From Solwaraspora sp. WMMD792 (GTDB lineage: Bacteria; Actinomycetota; Actinomycetes; Mycobacteriales; Micromonosporaceae), in contig NZ_JARUBH010000009.1 in assembly GCF_029626105.1 (NCBI RefSeq), positions 4,960,001 to 5,024,000 on the forward strand: DNA of 64,000 bases, written 5' to 3'. The position numbers and the translations under genes were made by a program. The notes beneath the pieces are model-generated. The model worked only from the letters and a program-made list of their open reading frames with translations, had not been told where the DNA came from and did no database searches. Shown one piece after another: positions 43,697 through 51,552 of the stretch (position 1 is its first letter; every line of letters starts with the position of its first letter).

Positions 43697-45373
43697 TCAG
43701 ACGTGCCGACGGGACTGGACGATCCGGAACCGGCCGGCGACGTACGCGCCGTCGGTCAACGCCGAGTTCGCCGCGGCGTTGGCACCGCTGGCGTGGAAGT
43801 CGGAGAAGGCCGCCGACTGGTTGACGAACACGCCGCCGGTGAGATTCGCCGACAGGTGCACACCGACGTCCAGCGCGGCGGCCTCCACGTCGGCGAGCAC
43901 CCGCTGGTCGGTCGAGTAGACGCCGGCGGTGAGCGCACCGCGAGCTGCGACCGTACGCCGGAAGATCTCGACGCTGTGCGCGGTGGACGCGGTGGCGACG
44001 ACGAAGCTGACCGGCCCGAACCACTCCCGGCCGTAGACGTCGTCGGCGTCCGCGCCGAGCTTGACGACCAGTGGGGTTCGCACCACCGCGTCCGGGTACG
44101 CCGGGTGGCTGATCTCCCGCGACTCCAGCACCGGCTCGCCGAGCTTGGCCGCTGCGGCGAGCCGGTCGAGGACGGCGTCGTCGACGATCGCGCCGATGAG
44201 CTCGACCGCCCGCGCCGGATCGCCGGTCAGTTTGCCGATCGCGGCGGCGATGCCAGCGGCCACCTCGTCCGGGCTCTTGCGCCCCTGATCGGTTTCGATG
44301 CCGCCGGCCGGCACCAGGATGTTCTGCGGCGTGGTGCACATCTGTCCGCTGTAGAGCGACAAGGAAAAGGCGATGTTGCGGCACATGCCGGCGAAGTCCG
44401 CCGTGGAGTCGACGATGATCGTGTTGACGCCGGCCTTCTCGGTGTAGACGGAGGCCTGCCGGGCGTTGGCCTCCAGCCAGTCGCCGTACTCGGTGGAGCC
44501 GGTGAAGTCGATGATCCGCACCTCGGGGCGGCCGGCGAGGACGGTCGCCAGCCGCTCGGCCGGCGCCTCGGCCGCGAGCTGCACCAGGTTCGGGTCGAAG
44601 CCGGCCTCGCTGAGCACCTCACGGGCGTAGCGGACGGTGATCGCCAGCGGTAGCACCGCGCCGGGGTGCGGTTTGACCAGTACCGGATTCCCGGTGACCA
44701 GGGAGGCGAACAGCCCCGGGTAGGAGTTCCAGGTCGGGAAGGTGTGGCAGCCGATCACCAGGGCGACGCCGCGCGGCACCACATGGAACGTCTTGGTCAT
44801 CCGCAGCGGCTCGCCGCGACCGGTCGGCTTCTCCCAGCCGGCGGTCCGCGGATGGCGGGTCATCTCGGCGTACGCGTAGGCGACGGCTTCCAGCGCGCGG
44901 TCCAGCGCGTGCGCCCCGCCGGCCTGGAACGCCATCACGAACGCCTGGCCGGTGGTGAACTGCACCGCGTTGGCCAGCTCGAAGCTGTGCTCGTGCAGCC
45001 GGGCGAGGATCTCCAGACAGACGCCGGCCCGGCTGCGTGGGCCGGCGTCACGCCAGGCGGGCAGCGCGGCCCGGGCGGCGGTGATCAGCTGGTCGGCGTC
45101 GGCGCGGGGGTACCGGACGCCGAGTTCGATGCCGAACGGGCTGTCGTCGGTGGCGACCGGTTCGCCGGTGGCGGTGGGCTGGTCGAGGGGGAAGTCCTTG
45201 CCCAGGTAGGCGCGGAAAGCCGCCGCGCCCTCGGCAGCGGCGTGTTCGCCGTAGATCCGAGGGCTCGGCGACTCGGGGTAGGCCGACCAGTAGTCGCGTT
45301 CGGCGATCGCGGTCAGCGCGCGGGCCAGGGTGTCGGCGTGCGTGACGTACAGCGGGTGCGGGGTCTCCGTCAT
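43697..45373 (-). CDS. paaN: Phenylacetate degradation aldehyde dehydrogenase (PaaN)
   Basis: 558 residues, the length of PaaN rather than a standard 480-residue aldehyde dehydrogenase. Motifs: IIDFTGSTEYGDWLEANA (catalytic glutamate region), CTTPQNILVP (active-site Cys preceded by SGQM), and EWFGPVSFVVAT. PaaN oxidises the ring-opened aldehyde of phenylacetyl-CoA degradation. No other paa gene is present, so it is either a dispersed pathway member or acts on another aldehyde. A CATGAT box lies 6 nt before the ATG. Confidence 0.88.
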   Translation of the reverse strand: MTETPHPLYVTHADTLARALTAIAERDYWSAYPESPSPRIYGEHAAAEGAAAFRAYLGKDFPLDQPTATGEPVATDDSPFGIELGVRYPRADADQLITAARAALPAWRDAGPRSRAGVCLEILARLHEHSFELANAVQFTTGQAFVMAFQAGGAHALDRALEAVAYAYAEMTRHPRTAGWEKPTGRGEPLRMTKTFHVVPRGVALVIGCHTFPTWNSYPGLFASLVTGNPVLVKPHPGAVLPLAITVRYAREVLSEAGFDPNLVQLAAEAPAERLATVLAGRPEVRIIDFTGSTEYGDWLEANARQASVYTEKAGVNTIIVDSTADFAGMCRNIAFSLSLYSGQMCTTPQNILVPAGGIETDQGRKSPDEVAAGIAAAIGKLTGDPARAVELIGAIVDDAVLDRLAAAAKLGEPVLESREISHPAYPDAVVRTPLVVKLGADADDVYGREWFGPVSFVVATASTAHSVEIFRRTVAARGALTAGVYSTDQRVLADVEAAALDVGVHLSANLTGGVFVNQSAAFSDFHASGANAAANSALTDGAYVAGRFRIVQSRRHV

Positions 45374-45387
45374 GCCGTCATCATGCC

Positions 45388-46401
45388 TCAGATGGTCTGC
45401 TGCCAGTTCTGCCAGATGTCGACCGCCCGGAAGCCGAGCGCCTCGTTGATCGCGATCATGTGCTGGTTGCTGTCGGCGTTCCAGGTGTCGATCACCCGCA
45501 GCGCCGGTTCGTGGCGCAGCGTGAACCGCAGGTTCTCGATCTTGACGATGGTGCCCAGCCGGTGTCCGCGATGATCCGGGTCGACGATGGTGATCTGTTG
45601 GTAGGCGTGCCAGTCCGGTTCGGCCTGCCGGGTGATGTTGCTCCAGGCGACGATCCGGCCGCTGTCCAGATGCCGGGTCACCGTGTGGTAGCTGCGGGTA
45701 CCGGCCGCCTTCCGGGCCAGATCCACTTCGTGGATCCGGTCGGCGTCCACCTTTTCCGGCTCCCACTCCAGGTCACCCATTGGCGAGTCGGTCACCATCC
45801 GCCCGTCCAGGTAGGCGAGATCGGCGCGGTACTCCTCCGGGCAGGGTCCGACCCAGGTCAGCAACTCGTAGCCGGGGGCGCGGTGCCAGCAGTCGGCGAG
45901 CATCACGTCGAGCGCCGGCTGGTCGACGGTGTCGATGTCGAGCCGACGGCGCACCTCGACCAGGGCCGATTTGACCCCCACGGCGTGGGCGAAGGCGGTC
46001 GGGGCCGGGTCGCGGGCGACGCCGCCGGGCATGGTGTCCGCCGAGTGCCCCATGATCCGGGTCCGGCCGGTCTCCCGGGCCCGCCGCACGGCGTACGCGT
46101 ACAGCGCTCGACCGATGCCGCGCCGCCGGTGCCCGGGAGGCACCTGGATGTCCACGCCGACGTTGTCGAGGTTGTCGAGCAGCGGGAACTCCATGGCGGT
46201 CAACCCGACCGGCACGCCGTCCACACTGGCCAGCGCGGCCTCGAACCGTACGCTGTGCCGCTGATGCCGCAGCAGGGCCTCGAACCACTGCCGGGGTGTC
46301 GGCGGCATGTCCGGGACGAAGGGGGCCGACCGCTTGATCTGGTACGCCTGCTCGAAGGCGGCCTCGTCGGCCGGATCCAGCGGGGTGATGGTGATGTCCA
46401 T
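45388..46401 (-). CDS. Double GNAT-domain acetyltransferase
   Basis: 337 residues. The first GNAT half has VDIQVPPGHRRRGIGRALYAYAVRRA; the second has ITIVDPDHRGHRLGTIVKIENLRF and IDTWNADSNQHMIAINEALGFRAVDIWQNWQ. The second pattern is common in actinobacterial antibiotic- and mycothiol-type acetyltransferases; the substrate is unknown. It ends 14 nt before the paaN start on the same strand, so the two are probably cotranscribed. Confidence 0.85.
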   Translation of the reverse strand: MDITITPLDPADEAAFEQAYQIKRSAPFVPDMPPTPRQWFEALLRHQRHSVRFEAALASVDGVPVGLTAMEFPLLDNLDNVGVDIQVPPGHRRRGIGRALYAYAVRRARETGRTRIMGHSADTMPGGVARDPAPTAFAHAVGVKSALVEVRRRLDIDTVDQPALDVMLADCWHRAPGYELLTWVGPCPEEYRADLAYLDGRMVTDSPMGDLEWEPEKVDADRIHEVDLARKAAGTRSYHTVTRHLDSGRIVAWSNITRQAEPDWHAYQQITIVDPDHRGHRLGTIVKIENLRFTLRHEPALRVIDTWNADSNQHMIAINEALGFRAVDIWQNWQQTI

Positions 46402-46667
46402 GCCGTCGAGCGTGACGGGGCCGGGCCAGCCGCGCGACCTAATTACCGGTCGGGGGACGTTGGTCGGGAGGACGCTCGCACAGCGCCTCCGGCGCTGTTG
46501 GTCGTTGGGACCCGGGGTTGAGATTGTTGCCAAGCTCTGTCGGGGCCCTTACGGCGAGTCGTCCTCCCGCACGGAGCATCCTGCGCCGTGCAAGTGCAGT
46601 CGTCAAGACCCCACCGGCGAGTTTTCTCGACTTATGGCAAAACACTGACTACGGACCGCACATGAAC
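46402..46667. other. Intergenic region without a recognised gene
   Basis: Holds a short perfect hairpin at 46480-46498 (8-bp arms, 3-nt loop) and otherwise no coding signal on either strand. It should contain the promoter of the acetyltransferase-paaN pair. Confidence 0.5.
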
Positions 46668-46699
46668 ATCGGCTGATCGGCGTACGCCGATCAGCCGAT
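46668..46699. terminator. Perfect 32-bp palindrome after thrC
   Basis: ATCGGCTGATCGGCGT followed at once by its complement, with no loop. It lies 28 nt past the thrC stop (minus strand). Transcribed, it folds into a 14-bp stem with a small loop; no T-tract. A terminator is the likeliest role; a dimeric regulator site is possible. Confidence 0.75.
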
Positions 46700-46726
46700 T
46701 CAGTGGATGGTGTGCTGGTCAGAAGG

Positions 46727-48031
46727 TCAGCCGAGCAGTCCGGCGTCACGAACCGAACGCAACGACGGCTTCACCCGATGAGTCGGGCCGACCTGCCCGG
46801 CGACCGCGTCGATGGTCTTCAGACCTTCGCCGGTGTTGTAGACGACCGTCTCGGCGGTCGGGTCCAGCCGTCCGCTGTCGACCAGCTTCTTCAGCACCGC
46901 CGTGGTCACCCCACCGGCCGTCTCGGCGAACACCCCGGTGGTCCGGGCCAGCAACCGGATCCCTGCCCGGATCTCGTCGTCGTCGGCGTAGTCCATCCAG
47001 CCACCGGTGCGCCGCACCGCCTCCAACGCGTACAGGCCGGCAGCCGGGTCACCGATGTTGAGCGACTTGGCGATCCCGGTCGGCTTCACCGGCACGATCT
47101 GGTCGGTGTCGCGGTGCAGCGCGGTCGCGATCGGGTTGCAGCCGGCGGACTGAGCGCCGAACACCCGCCAGCCGTTCGCCGGCGCGTCGACCAGGCCGAT
47201 CTCGACCAGCTCGGTGAACGCCTTGTCCACCTTGGTGAGCAGTTCCCCGCTGGCCATCGGGATCACCACCTGCTCGGGGATCCGCCAGCCGAGCTGCTCG
47301 GCCACCTCGTAGCCGAGCGTCTTGGACCCCTCCGCGTAGTACGGCCGCACGTTGACGTTGACGAACGCGGTGTCCTCGAACTCGTCGGTCTCCACCAGCT
47401 CGCTGCAGAGCCGGTTCACGTCGTCGTAGGAGCCCTCGATCGCGACCAGCTCACCGCCGTACACCGCGGTCGTGACGATCTTGCCGGGCTCCAGGTCGCC
47501 GGGGATGAAGACGATCGACGGGACGCCGGCCCGCGCGGCGTGCGCGGCGACCGAGTTGGCCAGGTTACCGGTGGAGGCGCAGGCAAACCGGGAGAAACCA
47601 AGCGTACGGGCGGCGGTGAGAGCGACCGAAACGACCCGGTCCTTGAACGAGTGGGTCGGGTTGGCGCTGTCGTCCTTGACCCACAGCGGTGCCCGGATGC
47701 CCAGCTCGGCGGCGAGCGCGGCGGCCGGGACGAGCGGGGTGAATCCGGGATCCAGGCTGACCCGGGTGGCCGGGTCCTGGCCGGCGGGCAGCAGCGGGGC
47801 GTACCGCCAGATGTTGGCCGGGCCCGCCTCGATGTCGGCCCGGGTGACGCGCGCGAGAGCCGCCGGGTCGTAGCCGACCTCCAGCGGCCCGAAACACTCG
47901 TAACAGGCGTGCTGCGCGGCGAGCGGGTATTCGGCACCGCAGCCGCGACAGACCAGGACACGGGCCGGGCTGGTGATGTTCACCGGGGCGGAGTCAGGGC
48001 TGGTGGTGCTCGCGTCGATCAGCGACGTCAT
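46727..48031 (-). CDS. thrC: Threonine synthase
   Basis: 434 residues. Converts O-phosphohomoserine to threonine with PLP. The PLP lysine is in NPTHSFKDR, the phosphate loop is STGNLANS, and the N-terminal zinc-ribbon-like motif CRGCGAEYP...CYECFG marks the longer class of ThrC. It is the branch-point enzyme competing with methionine synthesis, which makes sense of the SAM riboswitch upstream. It stands alone, away from hom and thrB. Confidence 0.96.
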   Translation of the reverse strand: MTSLIDASTTSPDSAPVNITSPARVLVCRGCGAEYPLAAQHACYECFGPLEVGYDPAALARVTRADIEAGPANIWRYAPLLPAGQDPATRVSLDPGFTPLVPAAALAAELGIRAPLWVKDDSANPTHSFKDRVVSVALTAARTLGFSRFACASTGNLANSVAAHAARAGVPSIVFIPGDLEPGKIVTTAVYGGELVAIEGSYDDVNRLCSELVETDEFEDTAFVNVNVRPYYAEGSKTLGYEVAEQLGWRIPEQVVIPMASGELLTKVDKAFTELVEIGLVDAPANGWRVFGAQSAGCNPIATALHRDTDQIVPVKPTGIAKSLNIGDPAAGLYALEAVRRTGGWMDYADDDEIRAGIRLLARTTGVFAETAGGVTTAVLKKLVDSGRLDPTAETVVYNTGEGLKTIDAVAGQVGPTHRVKPSLRSVRDAGLLG

Positions 48032-48040
48032 GGCGGCTGT

Positions 48041-48184
48041 CCTCTCATCTTTCCCTGCGCCGCGCGGTGCGACGGGGACGGAATTGGCACCTGCCCCGGC
48101 TGGCCGATTGCGACCGGCGCGACGGGTGGGGTGGTTGCCGGGGCTTCATCGGGCCGTGTCCCTCTGCCCCTCTGGATGAGGTAT
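48041..48184 (-). ncRNA. SAM-I (S-box) riboswitch of thrC
   Basis: The minus strand reads CCTCATCCAGAGGGG, GAGGGAC, GGCCCGATGAAGCCC, CGGCAACC, then GGTGCCAATTCCG, and closes with GGAAAGATGAGAGG. These are the P1, kink-turn, P3 and P4 core blocks of SAM-I in correct order. The 3' strand of P1 (GATGAGAGG) also contains the GAGAGGA ribosome site of thrC, 7-8 nt before the ATG. No terminator with a T-tract follows. Control should therefore be translational: SAM stabilises P1 and hides the ribosome site. Confidence 0.92.
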
Positions 48185-48300
48185 GAAGTTGTGTTTCCAG
48201 CGAGTGTACGGGCGCTGGTCGGACCGGGCACCCGGCGATCCCAGGGTGTGAGCAAGCCCGCACCGGCCGCCACCGAACGTCGACCGGGTGCGACCGGCCG

Positions 48301-48672
48301 TCACACCGGGCGGGCTCGGCGCAGCCAGTCCCAGGCCTGCTGCTCCGCACCGGCGTCGAAGTGCCGCAGCTCGATCGGCGTCATCGCGTCCGAGGCCCGG
48401 GTCACCCACTCGGCCACCCGGTTGCCGCCGACCACCGCAGCCCGGTCGATGTCGGTCAGATGCTCCCGGGCGAACCGCAACCGGTCGTCGATCGCCGACA
48501 GCTCCATACCCGGCAGGCTGTCGTCCGGTAGCCGGCCGAGGACCGAGACCGAGCCGTACTCGGCGATCGCCGCCCGCAGCTCCCGGTACAGGTCGCGGTA
48601 CTCCTGCTCGGTCAGCTTCCCGGCCACCTCGTAGCCGAGCACGTTCCCTTCCTGCCCGATCTTGGTGATCAT
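48301..48672 (-). CDS. SpoIIAA-like (STAS-related) protein
   Basis: 123 residues. LGYEVAGKLTEQEYRDLYRELRAAI and HFDAGAEQQAWDWLR are typical of the small SpoIIAA-like family, proposed to bind lipids or to act as anti-anti-sigma-like folds. No serine phosphorylation motif of true SpoIIAA is obvious. GGAAGGA precedes the ATG. It lies 117 nt upstream of the thrC riboswitch on the same strand but should be a separate transcript. Confidence 0.83.
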   Translation of the reverse strand: MITKIGQEGNVLGYEVAGKLTEQEYRDLYRELRAAIAEYGSVSVLGRLPDDSLPGMELSAIDDRLRFAREHLTDIDRAAVVGGNRVAEWVTRASDAMTPIELRHFDAGAEQQAWDWLRRARPV

Positions 48673-48785
48673 CCCGTTCCTTCCCTGCCGCCGGCCGGAT
48701 CCCGGATACCGCCCGGTCGTCGACCGGCGCGGCCGTCCACTGCCGTTCCCGGATGGCGACCCCGCACACCTGCGAGCCCGCCGTC

Positions 48786-48842
48786 GTCAGGTGAGCCCGC
48801 CGCCGTCAGGTGAGCCCGCCGCCGTCAGGTGAGCCCGCCGTC
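48786..48842. repeat. 19-bp tandem repeat across a stop codon, 3 copies
   Basis: Units GTCAGGTGAGCCCGCCGCC start at 48786, 48805 and 48824. Each unit carries, on the minus strand, the last codons and TGA stop of the phosphatase gene at 48825. The true stop is the first copy met in transcription; the other two copies are silent. Confidence 0.92.
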
Positions 48843-49643
48843 GGCAGCCGCCGCCCGCACCTGCGCGAGCACCTCGTCGAGCAGGGGTGGAGCCGCGGCG
48901 ATCGTCGCGAACGAGTCGAGGCTGTGCGGCGTACCGTCGATGTCGACGACGGCGGCGCCCGCCTCGCGGGCAATCAACGTGCCGGCGGCCATGTCCCACG
49001 GCTTGTTAGACAGGGCGATCGACACATCGGTACGGCCGTCGGCCACCCAGACCAGGTCGATCGCGGCGGAGCCGAGCATCCGCACCCGCAGCGCGCCCCG
49101 GGCCATCCGCTGGGTGAGCGCGAGCCGGGCGGCGTTACGCTCCGCGGCTTCGTCGCCGACCGCGAAGTCGCCGAGGTTGACCAACGCGTCGGGCAGCCGG
49201 GTCGTGCCCCGCACCCGGATCGGCTGGCCGTCGCGCCACGCGCCGCCGCCGAGGGTCGCGGTGTACCGGCTGCCCAGTAGCGGCAGCTCGATCACCCCGA
49301 CCACCGGACGCCGGTCCTGGACCAGGGCCAACGACACCCCGCACAGCGGTACGCCGTGCGCGAAGTTGACCGTGCCGTCGACCGGATCCAGCACCCACTG
49401 GGGCCCGTCGCCGACCCCGGAAACGCCTTCCTCCTCGCCGAGGAACCCGACGTGCGGGGTGGCGTCGGCCAGGAAGGCGCGCAGCTCCCGTTCGACAGCG
49501 AGGTCCACCTCGGACGCGTAGTCCCGGTCGCCTTTGCCGGCCAGGTGTCCGGGCTCACGGGTACGGATCAGCTCGGCACCGCGTGCGGTGGCCTGTGTCG
49601 CGATCGTGAGCAGGTCGTCCAGGGCAAGCGGATCGTCAGCCAT
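48825..49643 (-). CDS. Inositol monophosphatase family protein
   Basis: 272 residues. Metal-binding motifs GEEEG, DPVDGTVNFAHG and SNKPWDMAAGTLIAREAGA match the IMPase superfamily, which includes inositol-, histidinol- and fructose-bisphosphate phosphatases. The exact substrate is open. In an actinomycete a histidinol or inositol phosphate role is reasonable. The ATG at 49643 has TAGGGT 7 nt upstream. Confidence 0.92.
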   Translation of the reverse strand: MADDPLALDDLLTIATQATARGAELIRTREPGHLAGKGDRDYASEVDLAVERELRAFLADATPHVGFLGEEEGVSGVGDGPQWVLDPVDGTVNFAHGVPLCGVSLALVQDRRPVVGVIELPLLGSRYTATLGGGAWRDGQPIRVRGTTRLPDALVNLGDFAVGDEAAERNAARLALTQRMARGALRVRMLGSAAIDLVWVADGRTDVSIALSNKPWDMAAGTLIAREAGAAVVDIDGTPHSLDSFATIAAAPPLLDEVLAQVRAAAADGGLT

Positions 49644-49753
49644 GCCGCCAACCCTAGACAGGCCACCAGCCCGGCAACCCTGGACAGGCCACCGGCCCTG
49701 GGCAGGCACCAGCCGGGACACACCACCAACCGGGACAGCCGGTCGACCGCTGG

Positions 49754-50014
49754 TCAGAAGCTCGACGCGTACCCGCGGCTCGACTCGATCGCGCTCTGCG
49801 CGAGGGCGGCCGCTTCGGCCAGCTTCTGCTTGGCCTGCTCGACCTTGGCGATCGTCTCGGCCACCTGCGAATGGCTGGACCCGCTGGTGATCGCCCGCAG
49901 CGCGGCCCCGCTGGTGCTCAGCGCCTCCGCACTCGCCCGGATCGCCCCCACCTGCTGGCCGAGCTCGTCACCGAACCGGGCGACCCCCGCCTTGACCTCT
50001 TCGACCGAGCTCAC
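49754..50014 (-). CDS. Small alpha-helical protein, unknown
   Basis: 86 residues from a GTG with GGGGAGGG about 7 nt upstream. The sequence (VEEVKAGVARFGDELGQQVGAIRASAEAL, then VAETIAKVEQAKQKLAEAAALAQ) predicts two long amphipathic helices with a Gly/Ser turn, reminiscent of WXG100-size helical hairpins but without a WXG motif. No ESX genes are near. Function unknown. Confidence 0.7.
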   Translation of the reverse strand: MSSVEEVKAGVARFGDELGQQVGAIRASAEALSTSGAALRAITSGSSHSQVAETIAKVEQAKQKLAEAAALAQSAIESSRGYASSF

Positions 50015-50298
50015 GCCTGAACCCTCCCCATCGGACGACCACCGGACCGGTACGACGCTACCGGACCTGAACCACCGTCGAAGTCCACCGGTCGACCAAT
50101 GCAAAGCACGGAGAGTGGTCATAGCGAGTCAAGATGTAGCAGTGACGGATCCGCCGGAACAGCCGGTGGGCGCCGGTCCCGGCCACCCATCGGACCGCCG
50201 GTGCACCATTCGATGATCACCGACGGCAACGGTAGGGTAGGCCCGGCCGTGTGGGGCAGACCACGCTCAAAGGTCACACTCGAAGGTATGGAGTCGCT

Positions 50299-50529
50299 GT
50301 GGGACAGGGTCACAGTCAGGTATCCGCGCTGATCGAGTCGGATCACCGACGCCCGGTCGTGCCGGTCCGTCCGGTCCGCCCGGTCGAGCCGGTGCTACGC
50401 AGGCGCGACGTCGCCACGTACACCGGGGCGACTGTCGAACACGCGCTGCGGCGGTTCATGCAGCTGGGTTCAGTCGAAGTCGACGACCACGACACCGACC
50501 CGGGGCTGTCCCGGGTCGGCCGCCGCTGA
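50299..50529 (+). CDS. Possible small protein, unknown
   Basis: 76 residues from a GTG with GGAG 6 nt upstream. The frame has strong GC at third codon positions after codon 12. The protein is basic with a VPVRPVRPVEPV stretch, then RRRDVATYTGATVEHALRRFMQLGSVEVDDHDTDPG. A TAGGGT box lies at 50233-50238. I know no family. It may be coding, but low complexity and small size leave doubt. Confidence 0.45.
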   Translation: MGQGHSQVSALIESDHRRPVVPVRPVRPVEPVLRRRDVATYTGATVEHALRRFMQLGSVEVDDHDTDPGLSRVGRR

Positions 50530-50575
50530 CAAGCGCCGGAGCCGGCCCAGACGGCCCGGCTCCGGGGCGACCAGC

Positions 50576-51406
50576 ATGACGGCGGCCGTCTGGGCCCGCG
50601 CGGACCTGCGCCGACGCGCCGTCCTGTTGCTGCGGTTCGGCTGGACCGAGGCGAAGTCGTGCGGCTTCGCGGTCGCGGTCTTCACCTGTCTGGCGCTGAC
50701 GTCGGTGGTTCCGCTGCCGGTCCCCCGCTACGACGCGCTGCTGATCTGCATGGTCGCGCTGACGATCGGGTTGTGGCGCATCGGCTGGGAGACCGGCCGT
50801 GAGGTCGCCGTCATCGCCGGTTTCCACCTGATCGGGCTGGCCCTGGAGCTGTTCAAGGTGCAGGTCGGCTCCTGGTCGTATCCGGAGGATGCGCTGACCA
50901 AGGTCGCCGGCGTGCCGCTCTACTCCGGTTTCATGTATGCGGCGGTCGGCTCCTACATCTGTCAGGCGTGGCGCCGTTTCGACCTGCGGGTGACCCGCTA
51001 CCCGGCGCTGGCGGTGACCGGGCTCGCGGTCGCCGTCTACGTCAACTTCTTCACCCACCACGTCCTGCCCGACGCCCGCTGGGTGATCGCGGTGCTGCTG
51101 CTGATCGCGCTCCGCCGGACCTGGGTGCACTACACCGTCGGCGACGCCCGGCTGCGGATGCCGCTGGCTCTGGCGTTCGTGCTGATCGGCTTCTTCCTGT
51201 GGGTCGCCGAGAACATCGCCACGTTCCTCGGCGCCTGGACCTACCCGGACCAGCAGCACGTCTGGACGTTCGTGCACGCCGGCAAGTTCGGCTCCTGGTC
51301 GCTGCTGGTGACGCTGTCGTTCGTCCTGGTCGCGTCGGTGAAGGCGACCGAGGGGCGGCTGTACGGCGACCGCCCCCGGCCCAGCGTCACGACCCGGTCA
51401 GACTGA
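50576..51406 (+). CDS. DUF817 family membrane protein
   Basis: 276 residues with about seven hydrophobic segments. FGWTEAKSCGFAVAVF, FHLIGLALELFKVQVGSWSYPE and NFFTHHVLPDARW match the DUF817 (YoaT-like) pattern, including the conserved ELFK and FxxHH residues. Function unknown. It follows the small possible gene by 46 nt. Confidence 0.88.
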   Translation: MTAAVWARADLRRRAVLLLRFGWTEAKSCGFAVAVFTCLALTSVVPLPVPRYDALLICMVALTIGLWRIGWETGREVAVIAGFHLIGLALELFKVQVGSWSYPEDALTKVAGVPLYSGFMYAAVGSYICQAWRRFDLRVTRYPALAVTGLAVAVYVNFFTHHVLPDARWVIAVLLLIALRRTWVHYTVGDARLRMPLALAFVLIGFFLWVAENIATFLGAWTYPDQQHVWTFVHAGKFGSWSLLVTLSFVLVASVKATEGRLYGDRPRPSVTTRSD

Positions 51407-51552
51407 CGCGTCACGACCCGGTCGGACTGACCGGCACCCGGTCCCACGTCACCGGCAGACCCGCCGGCATCCAATTGCCACCCGACGAGTGTTCCCGTGC
51501 GGAACAGCATCTCCACACAGGAACACTCGCGCGGTCCGGGTCGGCTACCGCG

